Positions 25,139-33,417 of a stretch of DNA of 64,000 nt are shown here, in pieces; position 1 is the first letter of the stretch; the number at the start of each line of letters is the position of its first letter. Below the pieces are notes generated by a model. The model was not told the DNA's origin and searched no databases. It saw only the letters and a program-made list of their open reading frames with translations. The translations under genes were made by a program, and so were the position numbers. Source of the DNA: SAR92 clade bacterium (GTDB lineage Bacteria > Pseudomonadota > Gammaproteobacteria > Pseudomonadales > Porticoccaceae); NCBI GenBank assembly GCA_004211905.1, contig SHBP01000004.1:110172-174171 (forward strand), in the 5' to 3' direction.

Positions 25139-25594
25139 GTATGACTCCTTTTATTAGAATTGTTTATGCTTCCATGATCATCCAATCATAAGTGCATATT
25201 TATAGACTAGCACCTCATTTGGTAGTTTGTGAGATATATTCAGAAATCTATCGATGAGGCGCCATCGTAGCACTAGGTTTATGATTTAAAAGTTATGGAA
25301 CTTTGCAGTATGCGTTATTTTAAATTTCAATATGGCTTAGAGCAGACATTGATTGAGAGTCGGGCTGTTAACTATCTTGCCGAACACATAAAAAACTTAT
25401 TCACTCGCGCGTATTAGTAATACTAGCTAACAGCAGGAGTCCCATCTGACAAAAAAGAGAGGGGTACCCCCGGGGTGCGGTCGGAATATCGTTAGTGCAG
25501 GGATTTCGAATTATTGGTCTATAGATACCCTTATAGTGGGTAAATATTCTGCATATAAAAAAACCCCTGTAAAAACAGAGGTTTAATTAATATA
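25139..25594. other. Intergenic region with no convincing gene
   Basis: A 456-bp gap between the secreted-protein operon and tRNA-Ser. The left end should hold the operon promoter. A 40-codon frame (25295-25417, ATG, no ribosome site) is the only open frame of note and I do not call it. A tRNA-Ser terminator occupies the right end. GGGGTACCCCC near 25465 is a short palindromic GC island. Confidence 0.5.
25557..25583 (-). terminator. Terminator of tRNA-Ser
   Basis: On the minus strand AAACCTCTGT and ACAGGGGTTT pair (one mismatch) around TTTT and run into a T tract. It lies 12 bases past the CCA end. Confidence 0.8.
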
Positions 25595-25685
25595 TGGCGG
25601 TGGGATAGGGATTCGAACCCTAGATACGCTATTAACGTATGCCAGTTTTCAAGACTGGTGCATTCAACCGCTCTGCCATCCCACC
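25595..25685 (-). tRNA. tRNA-Ser (anticodon TGA)
   Basis: A 91-base class II tRNA. The acceptor GGTGGGA pairs with TCCCACC, followed by discriminator G and encoded CCA. The anticodon loop CTTGAAA gives TGA, a long variable arm (CATACGTTAATAGCGTATC) is present as in serine tRNAs, and the T-arm is AGGGTTCGAATCCCT. Confidence 0.96.
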
Positions 25686-25690
25686 TTTTG

Positions 25691-25726
25691 AAGGCGCGAT
25701 TATACAGCGCCTTTTGCTTGGAACAA
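25691..25726 (-). promoter_or_regulatory. tRNA-Ser promoter embedded in an inverted repeat
   Basis: On the minus strand, TATAAT (25704-25699) follows TTGTTC (25726-25721) with a 16-bp spacer and leads into CGCGCC. The -10 lies in the loop of a perfect inverted repeat AAGGCGC/GCGCCTT (25691-25697 and 25707-25713), just after the rne stop. The hairpin could also form the 3' end of rne mRNA. Confidence 0.6.
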
Positions 25727-25733
25727 GTCCCAA

Positions 25734-28517
25734 TTAAGACTTTGGTGTATTTTCCTCTGAAGATTTTTCAGATGGATTGGTTTTACCAGTTTCAGAGTCA
25801 GCATTTTTAGCCTTTGAAGTAGCCTTTGGCTTTGTCTCTGCACGCTTTTTCCGTGGGTCATTAGAGGCCCTTGGTCCAGCTTTTTTGGGTTTGCTAGGTA
25901 CTGGTATCGGATCCGATGAAACCGTTGGAGAGGGCATTTCAACCCGCTCTGTGCTCACCTTGACCTCCACAACAGGCTTAGGTTTTTTGCGAGGATCATT
26001 GCTGGCTCTTACCGCTGTATCAGCTGCAGGAGAAGCTTCTGAGTCGCCTGCAGGCTTAGCTTTATCGGCTTTCGAAGGTTTAGCTTTTGGTTTTGCCTTC
26101 GCCTTCGCCTTCGCCTTCGCAGCAGATTTCTTGGCTACTGGCTTCTTGGGCGTATCTGCGTTATCAACGACTGAATCACTTATAGTATCAATAGCTTTAC
26201 TACTTGGTTCATCCTGTGATGATTTTGCCTTAGGCGCGGCTTTGCGCTTGGGCTTAGGTTTGGCTTCTTTAGGCTGTGCAGTGTCGGCTACATTAACGTC
26301 TTTGACTGGTGTTCGATCGGTAGTTGCCTTGGGCGTCTTGACTTCCTCAGACGGTGAAGTAGGGGCTTTATCTGCAGCTTCATCGCTAGGGGAGTTAGTT
26401 AGCGTGCTCGCTTGGTCCAGCATAGCCTTTGGCACATCTTGTCGCTGACGACGACGACGGGGCCCGCGACGTTTGTCGTCGGGACGCCGTTTCAGCTTGT
26501 CGCCACTTTCAGCTTTTGCTGAAGTCTCAACTGTCTTGGTGTCAGTGGTTTTTTGGACTGACGCTTCCTTAGGAGCCACCGCATCTTTTGGGCGATTGTT
26601 TTTATTGCGGCGATTATTACGGTTTTGATTACCTTTAGGAGCGTTTTTTTGGTCATTTGACTGTTCAGCACTGGCATTCTTGTTTTCAGCATTACGCTCG
26701 TTAGGACGGCGATTGTTTTGCCCGCCACGATTACGATTATTTTGCCCGCCACGATTTCGATTATTGCGGTTGTTACGACTTCTATTGTTAGTAGGTTTTG
26801 GTTTCTTTTCTACGACTGGTTCTTCAGTCTCACCAAACATACTCGCCCATAGTCGTTTAACAAAGCCTTGGCTTTTTTCCTCAATAACTGGAGCAGGGGC
26901 CATAACTGGAGCAGGGGTGGAGGGAATTACCGTTTTAACTGCAGGTTTTGGTAGAGCCTGGGGCGCTGCAGTATCTGTTACGACTTCCTCTTCTGGTTTG
27001 CTAAGTTCATTGGCAAGCCGATAGCTAAAGTCGGTGGTCTCTTCATCTTGATTACGGATTCTAACCACTTCAAAGTGAGGCGTTTGCATCTCAGTGTTGG
27101 GTAACACAGTAACCCTAATGTTATTTCGCGACTCAATATCTGAGATCTCTTTACGTTTTTCATTAAGTAAAAAGGTCGCTACTGGAACCGGCACTATGGC
27201 GCGAATTTCCCGACTGAATTCTTTTTGAGCTTCTTCTTCTACCAATCTTAATATCGATAAAGCAAGGGATCTGGTCCCACGAATGGTGCCTTGCCCTTTA
27301 CAACGAGGGCATGTTCGAGACATTGTCTCTTCGAGAGACGGACGCAGTCTCTGCCGGGACATTTCTAACAGGCCAAAGCGAGAGATTCGACCTACCTGTA
27401 CCCGGGCACGATCAACTTCTAGAGCATCACGCATCTTGTTCTCGACATCCTTTTGGTGGCGGCTATTAAGCATATCGATAAAATCGATGACAATGAGGCC
27501 ACCCACATCGCGCAGACGCAACTGGCGGGCTATTTCTTCTGCTGCTTCTTTATTGGTGTTGAACGCAGTTTCTTCGATATCACCACCTTTGGTTGCGCGA
27601 GCAGAGTTGATATCGATTGAGACTAATGCCTCGGTGATATCGATCACTATCGATCCTCCAGAAGGCAAACTCACTTCTCGGCAGAAAGCTGTTTCAATCT
27701 GGTTTTCGACCTGATAGCGGTTGAAAAGCGGAATTTCATCCTGATAAAACTTCACTTTGCTTCTAAAGTCAGGCATGACCGTAGTTATGAAGGCTGCCGC
27801 AAGAGCGTAAGCTTCTTCGCCATCGACAATAACTTCTCCAACGTCTTGACGCAGGTAGTCTCTGATTGCACGAACAATCACGTTACTCTCTTGGAACAAA
27901 AAGTGGGGCGCCTTAGCCTTCCCAGACTCTTCAGTAATAGTATTCCACAGCTGTAACAAATAGTTGAAGTCCCACTGAAGCTCTTCGGTCGCTCGACCGA
28001 TGCCTGCTGTTCTTACAATTGCACCCATACCATCAGGAATATCAAGACCCCGCATTGCCTCTCTCAAGTCAGCCCGCTCATCACCTTCGATACGCCGAGA
28101 TATCCCGCCAGCGCGAGGATTATTAGGCATTAGTACAAGATAGCGACCGGCCAAACTGATAAAGGTAGTTAGTGCTGCGCCTTTATTGCTTCGCTCTTCT
28201 TTCTCGACTTGAACGATGACTTCTTGACCCTCTTTGAGGGCGTCTTGAACACGGACGCGACCACCATCAGAAGCACCTTTTTTGAAGTATTCTCGAGATA
28301 TTTCTTTTAGAGGAAGGAATCCATGACGTTCTGCGCCATAATCAATAAAAGCGGCTTCAAGGCTAGGCTCAACTCGGGTTACCTTACCTTTATAAATGTT
28401 TGATTTTTTTTGTTCTCTGGTTCTGTTTTCTATATCTAAATCATATAGCCGCTGGCCATCTACCATAGCAACACGCACTTCTTCAGTGTGTGATGCATTA
28501 ATTAACATACGTTTCAT
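25734..28517 (-). CDS. rne: Ribonuclease E
   Basis: A 927-residue endoribonuclease and degradosome scaffold. The N-terminal half holds the S1 domain (about 38-125: [21 protein letters not shown]), the DNase I-like domain with metal-binding Asp in SIDINS and IDFIDM, and the Zn-link CPRCKGQG (about 402-409). The C-terminal half is disordered and basic, with a probable membrane-binding helix [13 protein letters not shown] (about 551-563), arginine-rich RNA-binding blocks, a KAKAKAKAK run, and two NDPRKK motifs (840-845 and 886-891). RNase E processes rRNA and tRNA and starts mRNA decay. A long leader suggests autoregulation. Confidence 0.96.
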   Translation of the reverse strand: MKRMLINASHTEEVRVAMVDGQRLYDLDIENRTREQKKSNIYKGKVTRVEPSLEAAFIDYGAERHGFLPLKEISREYFKKGASDGGRVRVQDALKEGQEVIVQVEKEERSNKGAALTTFISLAGRYLVLMPNNPRAGGISRRIEGDERADLREAMRGLDIPDGMGAIVRTAGIGRATEELQWDFNYLLQLWNTITEESGKAKAPHFLFQESNVIVRAIRDYLRQDVGEVIVDGEEAYALAAAFITTVMPDFRSKVKFYQDEIPLFNRYQVENQIETAFCREVSLPSGGSIVIDITEALVSIDINSARATKGGDIEETAFNTNKEAAEEIARQLRLRDVGGLIVIDFIDMLNSRHQKDVENKMRDALEVDRARVQVGRISRFGLLEMSRQRLRPSLEETMSRTCPRCKGQGTIRGTRSLALSILRLVEEEAQKEFSREIRAIVPVPVATFLLNEKRKEISDIESRNNIRVTVLPNTEMQTPHFEVVRIRNQDEETTDFSYRLANELSKPEEEVVTDTAAPQALPKPAVKTVIPSTPAPVMAPAPVIEEKSQGFVKRLWASMFGETEEPVVEKKPKPTNNRSRNNRNNRNRGGQNNRNRGGQNNRRPNERNAENKNASAEQSNDQKNAPKGNQNRNNRRNKNNRPKDAVAPKEASVQKTTDTKTVETSAKAESGDKLKRRPDDKRRGPRRRRQRQDVPKAMLDQASTLTNSPSDEAADKAPTSPSEEVKTPKATTDRTPVKDVNVADTAQPKEAKPKPKRKAAPKAKSSQDEPSSKAIDTISDSVVDNADTPKKPVAKKSAAKAKAKAKAKPKAKPSKADKAKPAGDSEASPAADTAVRASNDPRKKPKPVVEVKVSTERVEMPSPTVSSDPIPVPSKPKKAGPRASNDPRKKRAETKPKATSKAKNADSETGKTNPSEKSSEENTPKS
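26095..26118 (-). repeat. Hexanucleotide tandem repeat inside rne
   Basis: Four perfect copies of GCCTTC (plus-strand reading) encode the Lys-Ala repeat of the RNase E tail. Copy number can change by slippage without breaking the frame, so tail length may vary among strains. Confidence 0.85.
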
Positions 28518-28610
28518 AATTCACCTTTACTTGTTGGTCTGAGCAGTATCAGAGTAAAGGAATGAAAGAGAGAAAAGGGACACGAGTAGGCATCGACAGC
28601 AGACTTCAAG

Positions 28611-28637
28611 CGCTAATAAAAGATAACATTATTAGCG
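28611..28637 (-). promoter_or_regulatory. Stem-loop 1 in the rne 5' leader
   Basis: CGCTAATAA and TTATTAGCG form perfect 9-bp arms around a 9-base loop, about 95-120 bases upstream of the rne ATG. In the rne transcript the loop is U-rich (TGTTATCTT), the type of single-stranded site RNase E cuts. In E. coli rne, leader hairpins mediate feedback control; an equivalent role here is inferred. Confidence 0.55.
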
Positions 28638-28667
28638 TGAGCTATAACGCGACGTTACCGAATAAAA

Positions 28668-28704
28668 CCGACAAAATTCGAGCTTATGCTTCCATTTTGT
28701 TCGG
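28668..28704 (-). promoter_or_regulatory. Stem-loop 2 in the rne 5' leader
   Basis: CCGACAAAAT (28668-28677) pairs with ATTTTGTTCGG (28694-28704) with one bulged base around a 16-base loop. It lies 30 bases beyond stem-loop 1 in the leader. Together the two recall the paired hairpins of the E. coli rne leader. Confidence 0.45.
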
Positions 28705-29219
28705 CCACAGGATTTAAATCGCTAGTGCCTTACTATTGCTAATTCAGAGTAGTGGTCGCACGGAGCCTACCTTTAGGTAAATTTCTGTGCATTGATAACC
28801 GCAAATTTCAAGCCATAACTAAGCTTGTTAAAACTGTCTCCAAATCAACTAATTCTTCGTTTTTTATTCAGCTACTCACTGTATATCAACGCCTTCGAGT
28901 ATAAAATGGTATCGTTTGTATGACGATAGTCGAAGCGGCAGTGCCTAGCTTTTAACCTTTGTCTATTTCAGACTTTTACTTGCTGAACTCACTCAGCTAT
29001 ATTTGGCTATCTGCTCGTAACAATTCAGCAAATAGCCCTGTATTCTTGGCCTATTCAGTAGTCAGGCCCTTAAAACCCTCAACACTGTGCCTTCCATTGG
29101 GCACTCTGCATGTCGGTTTGGGGCGCAATATAACAATAAACACCGGTTCCTACAAATCAAAGTAGTAATTAGATTTGTTTATAACGCTTTGCTCGTTACA
29201 ATGCCACGCTGAGAAACTA

Positions 29220-30179
29220 ATGGATCTATCATTCGTGGAAGAAAATAAGTTCGACAAAGTAACCTATACCGAAATAGGACCTGAACATGACGGTCAGCGA
29301 TTGGATAATTTTCTCATAAGGCATCTCAAGGGCGTCCCTAAGTCTCGTATTTACAATCTTTTACGTAAAGGTGAGGTGCGAATTAATAAAGGGCGAGTGA
29401 AGCCAGACACTCGAATTAAAGAAGGTGATGTCGTGAGGATAGCACCCGTTAGAACCGCTCAGAGAGGCGCCCCTGCTGTTCCTGGAAAAGAACTCAAACG
29501 GTACCTTTCTGAGAATGTTTTGTTCGAAGATGAAGGGCTTCTGATTTTTAATAAGCCGAGTGGTCTTGCGGTGCACGGGGGTAGTGGGGTGTCCTTGGGT
29601 GCAATAGAGGCGTTTCGAGCCGAAAGGCCGGAGCAAAGGTTTCTGGAGTTAGTTCATAGATTAGACCGAGAAACTTCCGGTTGCTTAATGTTTGCAAAAA
29701 AACGTAGTGTCTTGCTCGATATACAAAACGCCATGCAGCGCAACCAGGTCAAAAAGACCTATCAAACGTTGGTGTCGGGCCAATGGCCGAAGGGCAAGAG
29801 TACCGTTAATGCGCCTTTACGAAAAAACCAACTTTCCTCTGGCGAGCGTATTGTCAAGGTTGATGTTGAAGGAAAAGCCTCAGTTACCCACTTCGATATC
29901 GCGCAACGCTTTAAGCAGGCAACTTTGTTAGATGTAACTTTAGAAACTGGACGAACTCACCAAATTAGAGTGCATTGCCAGTTCTCAGGGCAGCCTATTG
30001 CAGGAGATGAGAAATATGGGGACAAAGAGTTCAATGATTCAATGCGTAGTCTTGGGTGCAGACGTCTGTTCTTACACGCCAAGAGTCTAAGATTCAAGCA
30101 TCCATTGTCTGATCAGTGGGTTGTCGTGGACGCGCCCTTGCCAGATGATCTGGGCAAGGTTCTTCAAAAGATACAATAA
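29220..30179 (+). CDS. rluC: 23S rRNA pseudouridine(955/2504/2580) synthase RluC
   Basis: A 319-residue RluA-family enzyme. It has an N-terminal S4 domain (VPKSRIYNLLRKGEVRINKGR) and a catalytic domain with HRLDRETSG, where Asp149 is the nucleophile, plus LETGRTHQIRVH and a C-terminal FLHAKSLRF. It isomerises three uridines in the peptidyl-transferase region of 23S rRNA. ATG 29220 matches the family N-terminus; an in-frame TTG 45 bases earlier would add unrelated residues. It is divergent from rne as in Pseudomonas. Confidence 0.93.
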   Translation: MDLSFVEENKFDKVTYTEIGPEHDGQRLDNFLIRHLKGVPKSRIYNLLRKGEVRINKGRVKPDTRIKEGDVVRIAPVRTAQRGAPAVPGKELKRYLSENVLFEDEGLLIFNKPSGLAVHGGSGVSLGAIEAFRAERPEQRFLELVHRLDRETSGCLMFAKKRSVLLDIQNAMQRNQVKKTYQTLVSGQWPKGKSTVNAPLRKNQLSSGERIVKVDVEGKASVTHFDIAQRFKQATLLDVTLETGRTHQIRVHCQFSGQPIAGDEKYGDKEFNDSMRSLGCRRLFLHAKSLRFKHPLSDQWVVVDAPLPDDLGKVLQKIQ

Positions 30180-30194
30180 CTATAGGAAAGAAAT

Positions 30195-30839
30195 ATCACT
30201 AAGCCAAGACTACTTATTTTTGACTGGGATGGGACTCTCTGTGACTCAGTAGACAAAATATCTAACTGTATCCGTCTGGCTGCAGCTGATGTAGGTTTGA
30301 CGGTGCCATCACGCCGGAGCGCCGCTGATATTATCGGTCTTGGTTTAGTGGAAGCGACTAATCAGCTCTTTCCTGGTCTTGACGGAACTGATGTCAAAGC
30401 TTTTACTGAGTTATATTCGCGACATTTCCGGGAACAAGACAAGGCGCCATGCCAATTCTTCCCCGGTGTTACACAAACTTTGGATGTCCTTAAAAGCCAA
30501 GGCTATATTCTCGCAGTTGCGACCGGTAAGAGTAGGGCGGGTCTTGATAGAGTCTTGGCTACTCGTGATATGGGTGATTATTTCGATGGGTCACGCTGTG
30601 CAGATGAAACGATGTCAAAGCCGAATCCATTAATGCTAAATGAGCTTCTTGATGAATTCTCTGTAAGCAGTACTGAAGCCCTCATGATTGGGGATACGGA
30701 GTTTGATTTGTCGATGGCTAAGCAGGCATCAATAAGATCGATTGGCGTTAACTATGGTGCTCACAGTAAAGAGCGTCTAGAGTTTTATCATCCAGTTGCA
30801 TGTGTCGACAGCTTTTCAGATATATTAAAATATTTATAA
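30195..30839 (+). CDS. HAD-superfamily hydrolase (Gph-like phosphatase) with an apparent ATC start codon
   Basis: The reading frame that encodes a normal 214-residue HAD phosphatase has its catalytic motif IFDWDGTL at codons 8-15, then ATGKSRAGLDR, KPNPLML and the metal site MIGDTEFDLSMA. Between the upstream in-frame stop (30183) and this motif there is no ATG, GTG or TTG. The only well-placed start is ATC 30195 (ATC ACT AAG CCA AGA), four bases after GGAAAG. The first conventional start is TTG 30297, past the catalytic Asp. It is either a true ATC start like the ATT of infC, or a recent ATG-to-ATC change. It lies 15 bp after rluC, the position of PA2974 in Pseudomonas. Confidence 0.75.
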   Translation: MTKPRLLIFDWDGTLCDSVDKISNCIRLAAADVGLTVPSRRSAADIIGLGLVEATNQLFPGLDGTDVKAFTELYSRHFREQDKAPCQFFPGVTQTLDVLKSQGYILAVATGKSRAGLDRVLATRDMGDYFDGSRCADETMSKPNPLMLNELLDEFSVSSTEALMIGDTEFDLSMAKQASIRSIGVNYGAHSKERLEFYHPVACVDSFSDILKYL

Positions 30840-30875
30840 ATATCAGTGTTTTAATTGAGTAATATAAAGCTATAT

Positions 30876-31463
30876 CTAAATTACATCAATCTTAAAGTGC
30901 CTAAGCAATTTGCATAAGTCTATCAAAGGAAGCCCCACAAGAGATGTCGGATCTGTAGTCTTAACCGCCTCAAAAAGGCTTATCCCAAGACCCTCAACTT
31001 TAAAACTTCCCGCACAATCGTAAGGTTTCTCTGCAGCTAAATACGCCTGTATTTGACTCTCATTTAAATCCTTAAAGTGAACATCAGTCGTGTTGATGCA
31101 TGATTTCCATCGCAATTCACCTGATGAATCCATCTGAGCGATGGCAATTGCGCTATGAAATTTGACCAATTTTCCCGACTGCAATAATAGCTGCGCTACT
31201 GCACGGTCATGGCTGACGGGTTTATTAATTGGCTTGCCTTCAAGATCTGCAACCTGATCAGCGCCTATTACGACAGCCTCAGGATAACGTTTTGCAATAG
31301 AACAAGCTTTAGACTCCGCTAACCGTATGGCCGTTCCGGTGGGTGCTTCATCTGGAAGGGCGTATTCGTCCGTCCCTGGGGCAACGCAGGCGAACTTTAA
31401 ATTCAAGCGAGATACAAGCGACCGCCTATATTTGGATGTGGATGCTAAAATTATTTGAGACAT
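30876..31463 (-). CDS. Maf-family nucleotide pyrophosphatase (YceF type)
   Basis: A 195-residue house-cleaning pyrophosphatase. ILASTSKYRRSLVSRL is the Maf N-terminal signature; VVIGADQVADLEGKPINKP holds the catalytic Asp, and AGSFKVEGLGISLFE with DPTSLVGLPL marks the YceF subgroup, which prefers 7-methyl-GTP. It converges on the HAD gene. The sppA peptidase gene that lies between these two in Pseudomonas is missing. Confidence 0.9.
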   Translation of the reverse strand: MSQIILASTSKYRRSLVSRLNLKFACVAPGTDEYALPDEAPTGTAIRLAESKACSIAKRYPEAVVIGADQVADLEGKPINKPVSHDRAVAQLLLQSGKLVKFHSAIAIAQMDSSGELRWKSCINTTDVHFKDLNESQIQAYLAAEKPYDCAGSFKVEGLGISLFEAVKTTDPTSLVGLPLIDLCKLLRHFKIDVI

Positions 31464-31589
31464 TAGGCTGCTTTTTATATTTTAGGTGTTTGCTTAAGAA
31501 TTTAAGCTCCCAATATCGCTGAGAAAGCTCGTTATTACACATTCTAACCTGCTACTGAACTTTAAAGCACTGAAATCAACCAATTTTCT

Positions 31590-31618
31590 TTGACAGATCA
31601 CAGTGTTCTGCATATCAT
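31590..31618 (+). promoter_or_regulatory. sigma-70 promoter of yceD-rpmF-plsX-fab
   Basis: TTGACA (31590-31595) and TATCAT (31613-31618) with a 17-bp spacer, followed by GCGCGCC. The last 14 bases of the block (TATCATGCGCGCCT) are identical to the tRNA-Glu promoter at 133. It lies 30 bp upstream of ATG 31648. Confidence 0.85.
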
Positions 31619-31647
31619 GCGCGCCTAACTGAGATCGACCTGATTTT

Positions 31648-32157
31648 ATGGCACTGCCGACTCACATTGACCCACGAAAACTGGCCCTCCAAGGTTATCT
31701 ACTTGAAGGTGAAGTTAAGGCTGATAACCTTCCAAGGTTGGCAGCATCAGTTTCTGAGATATGTAAGCCTTTAAAAGCTTCGATTCAATTTGAGGTAGAT
31801 GAATCACGAGCCAAGATAGCTCACGGTATTGCGGATGTAACTGTTAGTGCTGTTTGTCAGCGTTGTTTAGATCCAGTACAGGTTGATCTTCATGCTGAGT
31901 TTGCAGTGCAGGTTATTTGGTCAGAAGAGCATGAGGATAGAGTTGCAAAGAACTATGAGCCTTGGCTTGTTGTTGATAAAATGGCCAACTTAAACGAGTT
32001 ACTTGAAGATGAAATTTTATTAGCGCTACCATTGGTTAATTACCACGCCAACGGGGAGTGCACAGGGGATACCTTTGTAGCAGAGGTAGACGCTATAAGT
32101 GATGAAGCTATCGTTGATAGCCCATTTAGCATTTTAGAGCAGTTAAAACGTAATTGA
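31648..32157 (+). CDS. yceD: YceD/DUF177 large-subunit rRNA accumulation protein
   Basis: A 169-residue DUF177 protein with the core AVCQRCLDPVQVDL (C-x2-C) near residue 72 and the acidic strand DLNELLEDEILLALPL near 120 (here MANLNELLEDEILLALP). YceD is needed for normal 23S rRNA levels and is almost always located directly before rpmF, as here with a 34-bp gap. It is cytosolic. The shared strong promoter supports ribosome-linked control. Confidence 0.9.
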   Translation: MALPTHIDPRKLALQGYLLEGEVKADNLPRLAASVSEICKPLKASIQFEVDESRAKIAHGIADVTVSAVCQRCLDPVQVDLHAEFAVQVIWSEEHEDRVAKNYEPWLVVDKMANLNELLEDEILLALPLVNYHANGECTGDTFVAEVDAISDEAIVDSPFSILEQLKRN

Positions 32158-32191
32158 TAACTGCATACAATATTTAGATTAGGAGTATCTG

Positions 32192-32371
32192 ATGGCTGTT
32201 CAAAAGAGTCGTAAAACTCGTTCAAAACGCGGCATGCGTCGCGCTCATGATGCATTGACTTCAGCAACTGTTTCTACTGATTCAGTGAGCGGAGAGAGAC
32301 ACCTGCGTCACCATGTGACTGCAGACGGTTTCTACCGCGGACAAAAAGTGGTCGAGACAAGCGCCGACTAG
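32192..32371 (+). CDS. rpmF: 50S ribosomal protein L32
   Basis: A 59-residue basic protein starting [20 protein letters not shown], the standard L32 N-terminus, with the C-terminal [15 protein letters not shown]. The start ATG 32192 follows AGGAG. No zinc-binding cysteines are present, so it is the Cys-minus form usual in gammaproteobacteria. It sits eight bases before plsX. Confidence 0.97.
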   Translation: MAVQKSRKTRSKRGMRRAHDALTSATVSTDSVSGERHLRHHVTADGFYRGQKVVETSAD

Positions 32372-32379
32372 GCATTCCT

Positions 32380-33408
32380 TTGACAAGTTCGGTTCGGATT
32401 GCGGTAGATGCGATGGGTGGTGAATTTGGCCCATCGGTCACCGTGTCTGCACTGATATCATCTCTAGAAAGACATCCAAATGTGGAGGCCGACTTATTCG
32501 GCAACAAAGCAGCTATATCCGTTGAGTTGGATCAAGCCTCTTCGCAGGTCAAGAGTCGAATAAGTGTCTACCACTCTGATGGAGAGGTTTGTGACAACGA
32601 CAAGCCCTCTACTGTGCTAAGACAAAAAAGAGACTCATCTATGGGCCTCGCTATTAATGCCGTCGCAACCCGTCAAGTGGATGCCTGTATCAGCGCGGGA
32701 AATACTGGTGCTCTTATGGCTCTCGGCTTGATCAACCTGAAAACTCTTCCCGGAATCTCCCGTCCGGCGATTTGCACCACATTCCCTACCGTTGAGGGAA
32801 GAACCTATGTTCTGGATTTAGGCGCCAATATTCACTCGTCGGCTGGGCAGTTACATGAGTTTGCCATTTTGGCTGATTTAACTGCGAAACTTCTCGATAA
32901 TATTGCTAACCCCACTGTTAGATTATTAAATGTTGGAGTAGAGGACATTAAGGGTAGTGAGGAATTGCAACAGGCAGCGATACTATTAGAGAGTGATTCG
33001 AGTATTAATTACTCAGGATTCATAGAAGGCGATGGCATTTTTGATGGTATTGCAGATATTGTTGTATGTGATGGCTTCAGCGGTAATATTGCACTCAAGA
33101 CAACCGAGGGCTTCGCTAATATGATTTCAGTTATTTTAGAGGACCTTGTCAAAAAGAACTGGCTTGCCCGACTAGCACTAGGGGTTTTCAGTCGCTCTTT
33201 TAAGGATCTTAAAAATAGACTCGACCCTTCGCTTTATAACGGAGCATATCTCTTGGGCTTAGATGGAGTCGTGGTTAAAAGTCATGGAAGTGCCTCTAGG
33301 AAGGCTTTCGGACACGCCCTGGATGTCGCTATTGAAGCTGCAGCGCACAACTTGCCTAAGGCGCTATCGCCATTACTGCAAGCAAAATTTATTGATATTA
33401 CTGAATAG
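32380..33408 (+). CDS. plsX: Phosphate acyltransferase PlsX
   Basis: A 342-residue enzyme that makes acyl-phosphate from acyl-ACP, the acyl donor for PlsY in phospholipid synthesis. The N-terminus IAVDAMGGEFGP is diagnostic, with SAGNTGALMAL and VVCDGFSGNIALKTTEG further in. The start is TTG 32380, eight bases after the rpmF stop, with AGG seven bases upstream. The fabH gene that follows plsX in enterics is absent, as in Pseudomonas. Confidence 0.93.
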   Translation: MTSSVRIAVDAMGGEFGPSVTVSALISSLERHPNVEADLFGNKAAISVELDQASSQVKSRISVYHSDGEVCDNDKPSTVLRQKRDSSMGLAINAVATRQVDACISAGNTGALMALGLINLKTLPGISRPAICTTFPTVEGRTYVLDLGANIHSSAGQLHEFAILADLTAKLLDNIANPTVRLLNVGVEDIKGSEELQQAAILLESDSSINYSGFIEGDGIFDGIADIVVCDGFSGNIALKTTEGFANMISVILEDLVKKNWLARLALGVFSRSFKDLKNRLDPSLYNGAYLLGLDGVVVKSHGSASRKAFGHALDVAIEAAAHNLPKALSPLLQAKFIDITE

Positions 33409-33417
33409 TGGACGCCC

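Larger units (their letters stand above)
28518..29219. other. 700-bp rne/rluC intergenic region with the rne leader
   Basis: No convincing gene; a 68-codon frame at 28959-29165 has no ribosome site or family resemblance. On the minus strand a possible -10 TATACT (28903-28898) would give an rne leader of roughly 370 bases, close to the 361-base autoregulatory leader of E. coli rne, but no good -35 box is seen. Two hairpins are listed separately. The right part should contain the rluC promoter. Confidence 0.55.

Noticed and set aside
25295..25417. 40-codon open frame (MELCSMRYFKF...) in the gap before tRNA-Ser
   Set aside because: No ribosome site, no neighbours in the same direction and no recognisable family; too weak to call.
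25777..26448. 223-codon open frame on the plus strand inside rne
   Set aside because: It is antisense to the low-complexity Lys/Ala/Pro-rich RNase E tail; its Ala/Leu/Gly/Phe composition is the mirror of that tail and there is no ribosome site.
28959..29165. 68-codon plus-strand frame in the rne/rluC gap
   Set aside because: It has a non-ATG start, no ribosome site and no resemblance to any family; probably part of the rluC promoter/leader region.
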